Assembly: GCA_902618245.1 (NCBI GenBank)
Contig: CACMZR010000001.1
Span: forward strand, 149,507-213,506
Reading direction: 5' to 3'
Length of the DNA stretch: 64,000 bases
Origin: an uncultured Bacteroidota bacterium
GTDB lineage: Bacteria > Bacteroidota > Bacteroidia > Flavobacteriales > Flavobacteriaceae
Made by a program: the position numbers and the translations under genes. Position 1 is the stretch's first letter, and every line of letters starts with the position of its first letter. This document shows, piece after piece, positions 20,181 through 29,528 of this stretch. The notes beneath the pieces were generated by a model. The model was not told the origin of the DNA, searched no databases, and was given only the letters and a program-made list of their open reading frames with translations.

Positions 20181-21085
20181 ATCATTTGACTTTTAATTTT
20201 TTCCATCAATTTTGAGCCTCCTTTTTTCAAGATTTGAAAGGCCGATTTTTCTCCAAGGCCCTTAGCTCTATCCAAAGGAATTTCAACTTCATGAAAGATA
20301 GCTTCTTCACCCTCAGTAGAGAAAATAGCAGTTTTAAAATGTATTTTTTTGTCTTTAATATACGCATAAGCCCCGACTGGAGCCGAACAACCTGCCTGAA
20401 TGGTTCTCAGAAAATTTCTTTCAATCTCAGCACACAGCATTGTCTCTTTACAATTTAGCTTTTTAATGATACCAGCAATTTTTTCATTTTTTTTTATACT
20501 CGCTATCCCAATAATCCCTTGTCCTGGGGCTGGAATCATCCACTCTAAAACTGAGTAATTATTTTCATTTAATAGGTCTAAACGTTCTAGTCCAACCTTT
20601 GCAAAAATAGCCCCACCCCATTTAGATTTATTTAATTTATTTAACCTTGTTTGGATATTTCCTCTCAAATTCTCCGTTTTGTGTTTTGGAAACTTTCTCA
20701 TCCATTGAGCTCTTCTTCTTAAACTTCCAGTTCCTATTGTATCGGATACATCCCAATCAATAAAATTTGGATTATATACAACTACATCATATGGATTATC
20801 TCTTTTCAAATAAGCAGAAATTTCAATCTCTTTTGGAAGTATTGTGGGTACGTCTTTTAAGCTATGAATAGCAATATCTATTTTGTTGTTTATAAGAGCG
20901 ATATCTAAGGATTTTGTAAAAACACCTTTGATACCCATAGAATAGATAGGTTGCACTAAATTCTTATCACCTAAACTTTCAATAGCAACTAATTTTGAAG
21001 CATAACCGATTTTTTTTAAATGATCTTTAACTTGATTTGCCTGCCACAGAGCCAGTTCACTTTTGCGGGTTCCAATTTGGATCAT
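20177..21085 (-). CDS. hemC: porphobilinogen deaminase (hydroxymethylbilane synthase)
   Basis: 302 residues from ATG 21085, which overlaps the hemA stop as TGATG; a TTG one codon earlier is less likely. It polymerises four porphobilinogen units on a dipyrromethane cofactor. The cofactor cysteine is in AGCSAPVGAY (Cys233), and the N-terminal IGTRKSELALWQA and HSLKDVPT segments are diagnostic. It is the second gene of the minus-strand hem operon. Confidence 0.96.
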   Translation of the reverse strand: MIQIGTRKSELALWQANQVKDHLKKIGYASKLVAIESLGDKNLVQPIYSMGIKGVFTKSLDIALINNKIDIAIHSLKDVPTILPKEIEISAYLKRDNPYDVVVYNPNFIDWDVSDTIGTGSLRRRAQWMRKFPKHKTENLRGNIQTRLNKLNKSKWGGAIFAKVGLERLDLLNENNYSVLEWMIPAPGQGIIGIASIKKNEKIAGIIKKLNCKETMLCAEIERNFLRTIQAGCSAPVGAYAYIKDKKIHFKTAIFSTEGEEAIFHEVEIPLDRAKGLGEKSAFQILKKGGSKLMEKIKSQMI

Positions 21086-22314
21086 CAACCAATTTTTTCT
21101 GAATTGAGTTCAAAAACATCAGTTATTAAATCTATAGTCTGCTCAGCTTGGTTTGGGTTTTCCCTAATGTAAGCGGCAATTTGTCCTGTAATTTTTTGTG
21201 CAATTCTCTGCTTTCTTTGAAAACCAAAACAGTTATTCAGGTAAACTTTTAGTTCGCTTTCTTTTTTTTCTGAAGTAATTATTTTCTCTTTAAATGCATT
21301 AAGCGCAGGGATATATTTCCTGTGTTTAATCCAGCTTAGAAATTCATTCTTAATCTCGTTTAAAATTAACTCAGCTTTTGGAATATATTTTTTTCTTATT
21401 TCAAAAGTAGCATCAGTAATTTGCGAAAGCTCATCTAAATGAATCACTTTAACATTTTCAATTTCATTAATTTTTGTATCTACATTTCTAGGGATTGAGA
21501 GATCAAGTATAAGTAATGGTTTGTTATTGTGAATTAATTCTTTAGAAATTGTTGGGTTCTGAGCTCCTGTTGCAACTATAAGGACATCTGCTTCATGAAT
21601 GCAAGAGGTTAACTCGGAAAAAGGTTTAACAATTACAGGAAATTTGTTAGCAATTTTATCTGCCCGAGATTGGGTTCTATTAATTAAAGTGATTTGGCCA
21701 CTTTGAGTGTGTTTTATAAGATTTTTGCATGTGTTAGCCCCTATTTTTCCTGTACCAAAAAGGAGAATATTTTTTTTTGATATGTTCTGGATATTTTTAA
21801 GAATATATTGGACTGAAGCAAATGCTACAGAAGTTGCACCACTTGAAATTTTTGTTTCAGTTTTTATTCGTTTACTAGCATTAATAACAGCATTTATGAA
21901 ATGCTCCAAATATCCTTCAGCTAAGCCCATTTTTTTTGAGCGAAAAAAACTTTGCTTTATTTGACTAATAATTTCAAAATCACCGAGTATTTGGCTTTCT
22001 AATCCAGTACCTACTCGGAAGACATGATTTATACCTTCTTCATCCTTAAGTGTATACCCAACTTGTTCAAAAAACTTTTTATCTCCATCACTATGATCAC
22101 AAAGTAGGTTTATTAGAATTTTGGAATCTGTCACCCAAGCATATAGTTCAGTACGATTACATGTATTAACTACAATTAGATCTTTTATTTTTTGTTTTTG
22201 GGCCTCTAAAAATAACGCGTGATGTTGAGTATCATTTAAACTAAATTTACCTCTAAGATCAATATTTGCAGTTTTGTAACTTACCCCTACCACAAAAAAG
22301 TGATGTGTATCCAT
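21085..22314 (-). CDS. hemA: glutamyl-tRNA reductase
   Basis: 409 residues. It reduces glutamyl-tRNA(Glu) to glutamate-1-semialdehyde, the committed step of C5-pathway tetrapyrrole synthesis. The nucleophile Cys52 lies in NTCNRTELYAW and the NADPH-binding motif GTGKIGANTC is near residue 185. The partner glutamate-1-semialdehyde aminomutase (hemL) is not in this window. It heads the operon hemA-C-D-E-F and diverges from the AraC-type regulator gene, with 180 bases between them holding promoters for both. Confidence 0.96.
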   Translation of the reverse strand: MDTHHFFVVGVSYKTANIDLRGKFSLNDTQHHALFLEAQKQKIKDLIVVNTCNRTELYAWVTDSKILINLLCDHSDGDKKFFEQVGYTLKDEEGINHVFRVGTGLESQILGDFEIISQIKQSFFRSKKMGLAEGYLEHFINAVINASKRIKTETKISSGATSVAFASVQYILKNIQNISKKNILLFGTGKIGANTCKNLIKHTQSGQITLINRTQSRADKIANKFPVIVKPFSELTSCIHEADVLIVATGAQNPTISKELIHNNKPLLILDLSIPRNVDTKINEIENVKVIHLDELSQITDATFEIRKKYIPKAELILNEIKNEFLSWIKHRKYIPALNAFKEKIITSEKKESELKVYLNNCFGFQRKQRIAQKITGQIAAYIRENPNQAEQTIDLITDVFELNSEKIG

Positions 22315-22339
22315 TATTCAATTCTATCAAAATCCATTA

Positions 22340-22347
22340 CAAACATA
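22340..22347 (-). promoter_or_regulatory. -7 promoter element of the hemA operon (TATGTTTG)
   Basis: On the minus strand TATGTTTG matches TAnnTTTG exactly, 25 bases before the hemA start. It is the best candidate for the promoter of the whole minus-strand hem operon. Confidence 0.55.
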
Positions 22348-22433
22348 AGACACATTAATTAAAAAAAATAACGCTAAAAAGTTTTTAAATAGCTGATAAA
22401 GTTTTAAAACAAAAAAACTTAAAAATCAAATTA

Positions 22434-22450
22434 ATGCAATAGCTTTGCAT
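22434..22450. promoter_or_regulatory. inverted repeat over the -7 element of the AraC-type gene
   Basis: ATGCAA-TAGCT-TTGCAT is a perfect 6-bp inverted repeat with a 5-base spacer. It overlaps a TAGCTTTG -7 element at 22440-22447, 47 bases upstream of the regulator's start. A protein bound here would block the promoter, so this is a candidate autoregulatory operator. A 10-bp palindrome GTTTTAAAAC at 22401-22410 lies nearby. Confidence 0.45.
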
Positions 22451-22494
22451 GGAATTGTTCGATTAATTTATTAAAGCCCAATTGATTTATAGAT

Positions 22495-23373
22495 ATGAAA
22501 AATAACGGTATAAGTTCTTCCTATAACACTGAGATTGAATCCGGTTTTTATGTTTTGAGATTCAAGAATGATACTGAAAGAATTATTAGAAAGAAACATC
22601 CTGTAAATCAAGATGTTATTCAATTTCATTTTTGCTTGAAGGGACAAACTAATTTTAGTTTTAATGATGGAAACTACTCATTTCAGGTTCGAGAAGAATA
22701 CTCAATGCTACTATACAATCCACAAAAACCATTACCTATTGATGTTGAATTGTCTCCAGACACATGGATGGTGAGTGTTTTAATTTCAATTTCGAAATTT
22801 CACTCTTTATTTTCCTCTGATGCAGACCATATATCCTTTTTGAGTTTTGAAAATAGAACAAAAAAATATTATGATAATCAATTATTTACCTCTTCCATAG
22901 CTGTTGTTTTAAGTCAAATATTACAATTAAAAATTCATGACAGTATCAGATCACTCTATATCAAAGGAAAAGTATATGAACTTCTAAGTCTTTACTTCAA
23001 TAAAAGTGAAGACCCTTCAACAGAAAAATGTCCTTTTTTAATTGACGAGGAGAACGTTCAAAAAATTAGAGCAGCAAAAGATATCATTTTAAAACGTATG
23101 ACTGATCCACCATCACTTGATGAATTAGCATCTGAAATTGGACTTTCACTTAAAAAATTAAAAGACGGATTTAAACAAATCTATGGAGATACTGTCTTTG
23201 CATATTTGTTAGATCATAAAATGGATGAGGCAAGAAAAATGCTTGAATCACAAAAATATAATGTTAACGAGGTGGGCTTAAAATTAGGTTATAGTACTTC
23301 AAGTCACTTCATTAACGCTTTTAAAAAGAAGTACGGAACAACACCAAAGAAATATTTGGGTTCTGTATCTTAG
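22495..23373 (+). CDS. AraC-family transcriptional regulator (hem-linked)
   Basis: 292 residues. Residues ~190-290 form the AraC/XylS DNA-binding domain with two helix-turn-helix units (PPSLDELASEIGLSLKKLKDG, then LGYSTSSHFINAFKKKYG) and the closing GTTPKKYLG. The N-terminal ~180 residues form a cupin-like sensing domain (QFHFCLKGQTNF) with the divergence normal for the family. It sits between divergent hemA and co-directional hemH, so control of haem synthesis in response to iron or haem is likely. This is an inference from position and is not shown by sequence. Confidence 0.85.
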   Translation: MKNNGISSSYNTEIESGFYVLRFKNDTERIIRKKHPVNQDVIQFHFCLKGQTNFSFNDGNYSFQVREEYSMLLYNPQKPLPIDVELSPDTWMVSVLISISKFHSLFSSDADHISFLSFENRTKKYYDNQLFTSSIAVVLSQILQLKIHDSIRSLYIKGKVYELLSLYFNKSEDPSTEKCPFLIDEENVQKIRAAKDIILKRMTDPPSLDELASEIGLSLKKLKDGFKQIYGDTVFAYLLDHKMDEARKMLESQKYNVNEVGLKLGYSTSSHFINAFKKKYGTTPKKYLGSVS

Positions 23374-23386
23374 TAAAAAATTGAAA

Positions 23387-24418
23387 ATGAAAGGAGTTCT
23401 ACTTGTCAATCTGGGTTCACCTGATAGCACAGAGAGAAATGATGTCAGGGATTATTTAGACGAGTTTTTGATGGATGAAAGGGTAATAGATTTACCCAAG
23501 TGGTTTAGAAGTTTTTTAGTAAAAGGGATAATATTAAAAACCCGTCCAAAGAAATCAGCTGAAGCATACAAGAAAATTTGGTGGAAAGAGGGATCTCCTT
23601 TGATTGTACTTTCTAAGAGATTAATGGATAAAGTTCAAAGTAGAGTGTCAGTACCTGTAACTCTTGCGATGCGATATGGAAATCCTACAATCAAAAAGGG
23701 CATGGAGATCCTGGTAAATAAGGGTGTTAAACACATTCTAATTATCCCACTCTATCCACAGTTTGCAATGGCAACTACCGAAACAATATTAGTTTTAGCG
23801 GAACAAATACAAAATGAATTTTTCCCTGATCTAGAACTCACCTCACTGCCCCCTTTTTATAATCATCCAGACTATATAAAGGTTTTAGGGAACTCAATTC
23901 AAGAGGCACTCCAAGGAAAGAATTGGGATCATTTATTATTTTCCTACCATGGTGTACCAAATAGGCACATAAGAAAATCTGACATTACAGGAACACATTG
24001 TAAAATGAACGGTAAATGTTGTTTTGAGGAATCACCAGCACATAAATACTGTTATAAGCATCAATGTGAGATGACTTCTATAAAAGTTGCTGAATTTTTA
24101 AATTTAAAAAAGGGGAGTTATTCGACTAGTTTTCAATCTCGTGTTTCGATTTTAGGCACATGGTTAAAACCCTACACTGATAAGACTATCGAAAAATTTG
24201 CAAAATCTGGAGTTAAAGAACTAGCGATTGCAACTCCTGCCTTTGTTTCAGATTGCTTAGAAACTTTAGAAGAAATTGGAATGGAAGCAGCTGAAGATTT
24301 TGAAGATAATGGAGGTAAAAATTTACATGTAATACCATGTATTAATGATAGAGAAGAATGGGTAAATGTGCTTAGCCGTTGGATAGATGAATGGGCACAT
24401 TTGAAGGTTGAAAAATGA
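23387..24418 (+). CDS. hemH: ferrochelatase
   Basis: 343 residues from ATG 23387; a TTG two codons upstream is less likely. It inserts Fe2+ into the porphyrin ring as the terminal step. The active-site His188 is in FSYHGVPNRH, and the N-terminus VLLVNLGSP is diagnostic. A cysteine-rich insert follows residue 200 (THC, KCC, KYC and HQC within about 26 residues), as in ferrochelatases with a [2Fe-2S] cluster or clustered cysteines. It starts 13 bases after the AraC-type gene and overlaps the MATE gene by four bases (ATGA). Confidence 0.94.
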   Translation: MKGVLLVNLGSPDSTERNDVRDYLDEFLMDERVIDLPKWFRSFLVKGIILKTRPKKSAEAYKKIWWKEGSPLIVLSKRLMDKVQSRVSVPVTLAMRYGNPTIKKGMEILVNKGVKHILIIPLYPQFAMATTETILVLAEQIQNEFFPDLELTSLPPFYNHPDYIKVLGNSIQEALQGKNWDHLLFSYHGVPNRHIRKSDITGTHCKMNGKCCFEESPAHKYCYKHQCEMTSIKVAEFLNLKKGSYSTSFQSRVSILGTWLKPYTDKTIEKFAKSGVKELAIATPAFVSDCLETLEEIGMEAAEDFEDNGGKNLHVIPCINDREEWVNVLSRWIDEWAHLKVEK

Positions 24419-25755
24419 GCGGAGTCAATAAAGAACCATTAGGATCTCTTCCAATATCTAAACTTTTGATTCAGCAGTCAATTCCAGCTTCTATTGGAAT
24501 CTTGGTTATGTCTTTAAATATTCTAATTGACACAGTTTTTGTGGGTCAATGGATTGGTTCAGATGCAATAGCCGCTATAAATGTTGTTTTACCAGTTTCT
24601 TTTTTTATTGCAGCACTAGGTATGTCAATTGGGGTTGGAGGCGGATCAATTATTTCTAGAAGTTTGGGAGAAAAAAACATCCTAAAAGCTGAACAAACTT
24701 TTGGAAACCAAATTACTTTAACATTAATTCTTACAGTTTTACTTGTGATTTTTGGTTTGCTATATGCAAATCAAATTATTCCTCTTTTTGGAGGAAAAGG
24801 TACATTATTTACTCTTGCTAAAACTTATTATGTAATTGTTATGTATGGAGTTCCTGTTTTGGCTTTTTGCATGATGGCCAACAATACAATTAGAGCTGAA
24901 GGCAAACCAAAAAATGCAATGTATGCGATGCTTTTACCTTCAATATCTAATTTAACTCTTGATTATATTTTTATCAAGGTTTTTGATTGGGGTATGATGG
25001 GAGCAGCGTGGGCTACAACAATATCTTATGGTGTTTGTGCTTTATACATCTTATATTTTTTTGTTTCGAAAAAGTCTATTTTAAAATTAAAACTTAATTG
25101 TTTTAACTTTAAGTTAAGTCTAGTTAGAGAAATTTCTTCCTTAGGTTCGGTTACTTTAATCAGGCAGGCAATGGTTAGTGTCACTGTTTTATTGGTAAAT
25201 AACATGCTTTTTTTGATAGGAGGAGAATCTGCCATTACAGTATATGCAATCATAAGTAGAATGTTGATGTTTGCCTCCTTCCCAATTTTTGGAATTACAC
25301 AAGGATTTTTACCAATAGCAGGCTATAACTATGGTGCTAAAAATTGGAAACGTGTTTATACCACTATTAAAACCTCGATTTTATATGCTAGTATTCTAGC
25401 TACATTTGTTTTAGTAGCAATTATATTTTTTTCTGAATTAATACCTCAAGTTTTTTCGAAAAACATACAGGTGATCCAACAAGCTCCAATAGCATTACGA
25501 TACGTTTTTATGGCGTTGCCAATTGTGGGAATCCAACTTATTGGGTCAGCTTATTTTCAAGCTATTGGGAAAGCAAAACCTGCCCTTTTACTTACATTGA
25601 CCCGCCAAGCATTTTTCTTTATACCCCTACTTTTTTCTCTACCTTTATTTTTTGGTACATTGGGTGTTTGGCTTGCTTTTCCATTAGCAGACTTACTTGC
25701 AACTATAGTTACAGTCTACTTTCTTAATAAGGCAATTCGAAAAGAATTAATATAG
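24415..25755 (+). CDS. MATE family efflux transporter
   Basis: 446 residues with about 12 membrane segments in two halves. Typical MATE features are the N-terminal PISKLLIQQSIPA, the GGGSIISRSLGEKN loop after the second membrane segment, and GITQGFLPIAGYNYGA opening the second half. The family exports organic cations or drugs in exchange for Na+ or H+. Translation is probably coupled to hemH through the ATGA overlap, so porphyrin or haem-related export is a possible role, though unproven. Confidence 0.88.
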   Translation: MSGVNKEPLGSLPISKLLIQQSIPASIGILVMSLNILIDTVFVGQWIGSDAIAAINVVLPVSFFIAALGMSIGVGGGSIISRSLGEKNILKAEQTFGNQITLTLILTVLLVIFGLLYANQIIPLFGGKGTLFTLAKTYYVIVMYGVPVLAFCMMANNTIRAEGKPKNAMYAMLLPSISNLTLDYIFIKVFDWGMMGAAWATTISYGVCALYILYFFVSKKSILKLKLNCFNFKLSLVREISSLGSVTLIRQAMVSVTVLLVNNMLFLIGGESAITVYAIISRMLMFASFPIFGITQGFLPIAGYNYGAKNWKRVYTTIKTSILYASILATFVLVAIIFFSELIPQVFSKNIQVIQQAPIALRYVFMALPIVGIQLIGSAYFQAIGKAKPALLLTLTRQAFFFIPLLFSLPLFFGTLGVWLAFPLADLLATIVTVYFLNKAIRKELI

Positions 25756-25829
25756 TGCTATAAACTAAATTAACATCTAAATAGAATATAATTTTATAAT
25801 TTTATTGATAGTGAAAACATTAAAAGAAT

Positions 25830-28800
25830 ATGAAGCCTAAGTTTTGTAATTATTTATTTGCCTATTTGTTTCTATTTTTCCTTTCTAATAATTTAACAAA
25901 CGGTCAATCGAAAAGAGTATCTAAGAAAGACATAATCAAAATTTCTGAAAGAAACTATGAATCATTAAAATATCGTTCCATAGGCCCACATAGAGGTGGT
26001 CGTTCGTCAGCTGTAACGGGAGTGCCTGGAAAACCTAACTTATTTTATTTTGGTTCTGCAGGAGGCGGTATTTGGAAAACCGTTGATGGAGGAGATACCT
26101 ACGAAAATATCTCAGATGGTTTTTTTGGAGGTAGTATAGGTTCTGTATCCGTTTCAAAGAGTGATCCTAATGTTATTTATGTCGGTGGGGGCGAGGTGAC
26201 ACTCAGGGGAAACGTTTCATCTGGATATGGTGTTTGGAAAAGTGTTAATGCAGGTAGGACTTGGTCTTTTTCGGGATTACCTAAATCTAGACATATACCT
26301 AGAATTGTTATTGATCCTAAAAACCATGACATTGTTTATGCTGCTGTGTTGGGTAATATATATAAACCAACAGAAGATAGGGGTGTGTATAAAAGTGTAG
26401 ACGGTGGACAATCTTGGAATAGAGTTCTTTTTTCAAATAAACACTCTGGTGCAGTTGAATTAGTAATTGATCCCTCAAATCCTAGAATACTATACGCTTC
26501 GACATGGAGAGTTAACAGAACTCCATATAGTTTTAATAGTGGTGGTGAGGGTTCTGCATTATGGAAAAGCGCTGATCAAGGTAAAACTTGGAAAAAGATA
26601 AGCACTAATAAGGGTTTTGCTGTTGGTGTTTTAGGTATTATTGGAGTTACCGTTTCCCCAGTAAATCCTCAAAAAATTTGGGCAATTGTTGAAAATGAAA
26701 CTAGTGGTGGAGTTTACCGCTCCGATGACGGTGGGTTATCGTGGTCTCATATTAACTCTAGTAGGTCACTAAGGCAACGTGCATGGTATTATTCAAAAAT
26801 TTATGCAGATACACAAGATGAGGATATTGTATATGTTATGAATGTATCTTACCATAAATCAAAAGATGGAGGAAAAACTTTTGAAAGTCATGACGCGCCA
26901 CATGGTGATCATCATGATTTGTGGATAGCACCAGAGAACAATCAGAGAATGATTATTGGAGATGATGGAGGAGCTCAAATTACATATGATGGTGGAGAAA
27001 CATGGAGTACCTATTATAATCAGCCAACAGCTCAATTTTATAGGGTAACAACTGATAATTCTTTTCCTTACAGAATATACTCAGCTCAGCAGGATAATAC
27101 AACATTAAGAATAAGACATCGATCTTCTGGAAATGGAATATCAGAAGATGATTGGGAACCAACTGCTGGTGGTGAATCAGCACATATTGCAGTTGATCCA
27201 TTAGACAATGATATTGTATATGGGGGGAGTTATGGAGGCTATTTAACTAGGCTAAACCATAAAAATAATTCTGAAAGAGGAATTAATGTTTGGCCCGATA
27301 ACCCAATGGGTTACGGTGCTGAAGGTATGAAATATAGATTCCAATGGAACTTTCCAATTCATTTCAGTAAACACAATCCAAAAAAATTATATACATTTTC
27401 TAATCATGTTCATTTATCAGAAGACGAGGGACAAAGCTGGAAAGTTATTAGTCCAGATTTGACAACCAATACTCCTGAAAAATTAAAATCTTCGGGTGGC
27501 CCAATAACTCAAGATAATACTGGTGTTGAATACTATTGTACAATTTTTGCTGCTAATGAGTCTCCAATTAAAGAGGGATTAATATGGGTTGGAAGTGACG
27601 ACGGATTAATACATTTAACTAGAAATGGAGGTGAGAATTGGGAAAATGTAACCCCAAAAGATTTACCAGAATGGTTAATGGTTAACAGCATTGAGCCATC
27701 TGCTTTTGATCCAGCCGTTTGTTATGTAGCAGGAACTTTGTATAAAACAGGTAACTTTAAGCCTTATCTATACAAAACAGTTGATTATGGGAAAAATTGG
27801 AGTTTAATCACAAATGGAATTGATTCAGAACATTTCACACGAGTTTTAAGGGCAGATCCTCTAAAAAAAGGTTTACTATTTGCAGGTACCGAAACGGGAA
27901 TGTATATTTCACACGATGATGGAATTTCGTGGAATCCCTTTCAGTTAAATTTACCAATTGTTCCAATTACTGATTTAACTATTAAAAATGGTAGCCTTAT
28001 TGTTTCAACCCAAGGGCGTGGCATTTGGATATTAGATGACTTAACAGTTATTCATCAAATTAATCCAAACACTATCAATCAAGAAATTAAACTATTTAAA
28101 CCAAAAAAAAGTTATCGTATTCTTGACTCAGGTGGTTTAGAGGAGGTTTTAGGAAAATCAGATAATTTATTTCTTACTCAAGGTACTAATCTAGCAAATG
28201 GTGTGATTATTCATTTTAACATTAAAAGATATGATTCTGTTATGGATAAAGTAGCAATTAGCATAAAAGAAAAAGATGGTACTCTGATAAAAAAATTCAG
28301 CAACAGAGATAAAAATAATAAGCTTAAAGTAAAAAAAGGCGGGAATACTTTTGTTTGGAACACACTTTATAATGGCCCTGAGACCCCTAAAGATATGATT
28401 TTTTGGAGTGCTTCTTTTGATGGAGCAAAAGCGGTTCCAGGGGAATATAAAGTTGTATTAGAGAAAAATCAATTATCTGAAGAACAAGATTTTACGATCT
28501 TGCCTGACCCTCGTTCAGAAGTCTCAATTTCTCAGATGAAAAAACAATTTGATTTTATAAATAATATAAATAAAACTGTAGATAGAGCACACAGGGCGAT
28601 TAAAAATATTCGAATTATTTGCAAAAAGCTGAAAGATTTTGTCGATAATTACTCTGACGTCCAGAAATATAGCGATTTAATGAATAAAGCGAAAAGCTTA
28701 TCAAAGTCCCTAAATGATGTTGAAAAGACACTTTACCAAACACAAAATAAAAGTGCCCAAGACCCATTAAATTTCCCTATTCGTTTAACAAATAAATTAG

Positions 28801-28988
28801 GGTATTTAAATAGTTTGGTAACTAATAGTGATTTTCCACCAACTAATCAAGATGAGTTGGTCCGAATAGAGTTGACAAATAAGGTGAATTTTTGTTTATC
28901 AACTTATGATAAGTTAATATCTGAAGATTTAGAAAATTTTAATAAAGCATTCGCAGAATTAAACCTAGATTATTTAACGATAAAGTAA
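25830..28988 (+). CDS. secreted BNR/sortilin-type beta-propeller protein (glycosyl-hydrolase-like)
   Basis: 1052 residues. A signal peptide (1-25, ending NLTNGQ) is followed by many Asp-box/BNR repeats with the core S-x-D-x-G-x-T-W (SVDGGQSW, SDDGGLSW, SADQGKTW, TYDGGETW), forming one or two large beta-propellers (~50-760). A C-terminal part of ~290 residues includes a Pro-rich beta segment and a helical tail (~915-1052). Such proteins are common in Bacteroidota and often labelled sialidase-like or VPS10-like, but I see no sialidase RIP motif and no catalytic assignment is safe. HemJ follows after 6 bases. Confidence 0.8.
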   Translation: MKPKFCNYLFAYLFLFFLSNNLTNGQSKRVSKKDIIKISERNYESLKYRSIGPHRGGRSSAVTGVPGKPNLFYFGSAGGGIWKTVDGGDTYENISDGFFGGSIGSVSVSKSDPNVIYVGGGEVTLRGNVSSGYGVWKSVNAGRTWSFSGLPKSRHIPRIVIDPKNHDIVYAAVLGNIYKPTEDRGVYKSVDGGQSWNRVLFSNKHSGAVELVIDPSNPRILYASTWRVNRTPYSFNSGGEGSALWKSADQGKTWKKISTNKGFAVGVLGIIGVTVSPVNPQKIWAIVENETSGGVYRSDDGGLSWSHINSSRSLRQRAWYYSKIYADTQDEDIVYVMNVSYHKSKDGGKTFESHDAPHGDHHDLWIAPENNQRMIIGDDGGAQITYDGGETWSTYYNQPTAQFYRVTTDNSFPYRIYSAQQDNTTLRIRHRSSGNGISEDDWEPTAGGESAHIAVDPLDNDIVYGGSYGGYLTRLNHKNNSERGINVWPDNPMGYGAEGMKYRFQWNFPIHFSKHNPKKLYTFSNHVHLSEDEGQSWKVISPDLTTNTPEKLKSSGGPITQDNTGVEYYCTIFAANESPIKEGLIWVGSDDGLIHLTRNGGENWENVTPKDLPEWLMVNSIEPSAFDPAVCYVAGTLYKTGNFKPYLYKTVDYGKNWSLITNGIDSEHFTRVLRADPLKKGLLFAGTETGMYISHDDGISWNPFQLNLPIVPITDLTIKNGSLIVSTQGRGIWILDDLTVIHQINPNTINQEIKLFKPKKSYRILDSGGLEEVLGKSDNLFLTQGTNLANGVIIHFNIKRYDSVMDKVAISIKEKDGTLIKKFSNRDKNNKLKVKKGGNTFVWNTLYNGPETPKDMIFWSASFDGAKAVPGEYKVVLEKNQLSEEQDFTILPDPRSEVSISQMKKQFDFINNINKTVDRAHRAIKNIRIICKKLKDFVDNYSDVQKYSDLMNKAKSLSKSLNDVEKTLYQTQNKSAQDPLNFPIRLTNKLGYLNSLVTNSDFPPTNQDELVRIELTNKVNFCLSTYDKLISEDLENFNKAFAELNLDYLTIK

Positions 28989-28994
28989 ACGATA

Positions 28995-29528
28995 TTGTAT
29001 TATAATTATATAAAAGCGTTACACTTAATTTTTGTAATTACCTGGTTTGCTGGTTTGTTTTACATTCCGAGATTATTTATTTATCATATTGAGGCATTAA
29101 AGAAGTCAAAACGAGATTCAGAAATCCTAATCCCTCAATTTAAAATTATGACAAAAAGACTTTGGTATATTATAACATGGCCATCAGCTATATTAGCAAT
29201 GATATTTGGAATTTGGCTCATATTATTAGTTCCTTCATTTATTTTACAAAGTTGGATGCATTTAAAAATTACTTTTGTTTCTTTTCTAATTGCTTATCAT
29301 ATAAAAACTCATCAAATGTTTTTAAAACAACAAAATGATAAATTGAATTACAGCAGTATGTTTATGCGAATATGGAATGAGGGAGCAACTATTTTACTTT
29401 TCGCAATTGTTTTTTTAGTCATTCTGAAGGATAGTTTGCATTGGCTCAGTGGGCTTATTGCTTTTTTAGGGTTAATAGTTGTCTTGATGTTGGGTATTCG
29501 TCTCTACAAAAAAACTAGAGAAAAATAA
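28995..29528 (+). CDS. hemJ: protoporphyrinogen IX oxidase, HemJ type
   Basis: 177 residues starting at TTG 28995; no in-frame ATG precedes the conserved N-terminus YYNYIKALHLIFVITWFAG. Four or five membrane segments. His10 and Lys91 correspond to the conserved His and Lys thought to be essential in HemJ. It oxidises protoporphyrinogen IX to protoporphyrin IX at the inner membrane, completing the route between HemF and HemH. Its stop shares a base with the next start, so it is probably co-transcribed with the BNR protein and the histidine kinase. Confidence 0.9.
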   Translation: MYYNYIKALHLIFVITWFAGLFYIPRLFIYHIEALKKSKRDSEILIPQFKIMTKRLWYIITWPSAILAMIFGIWLILLVPSFILQSWMHLKITFVSFLIAYHIKTHQMFLKQQNDKLNYSSMFMRIWNEGATILLFAIVFLVILKDSLHWLSGLIAFLGLIVVLMLGIRLYKKTREK

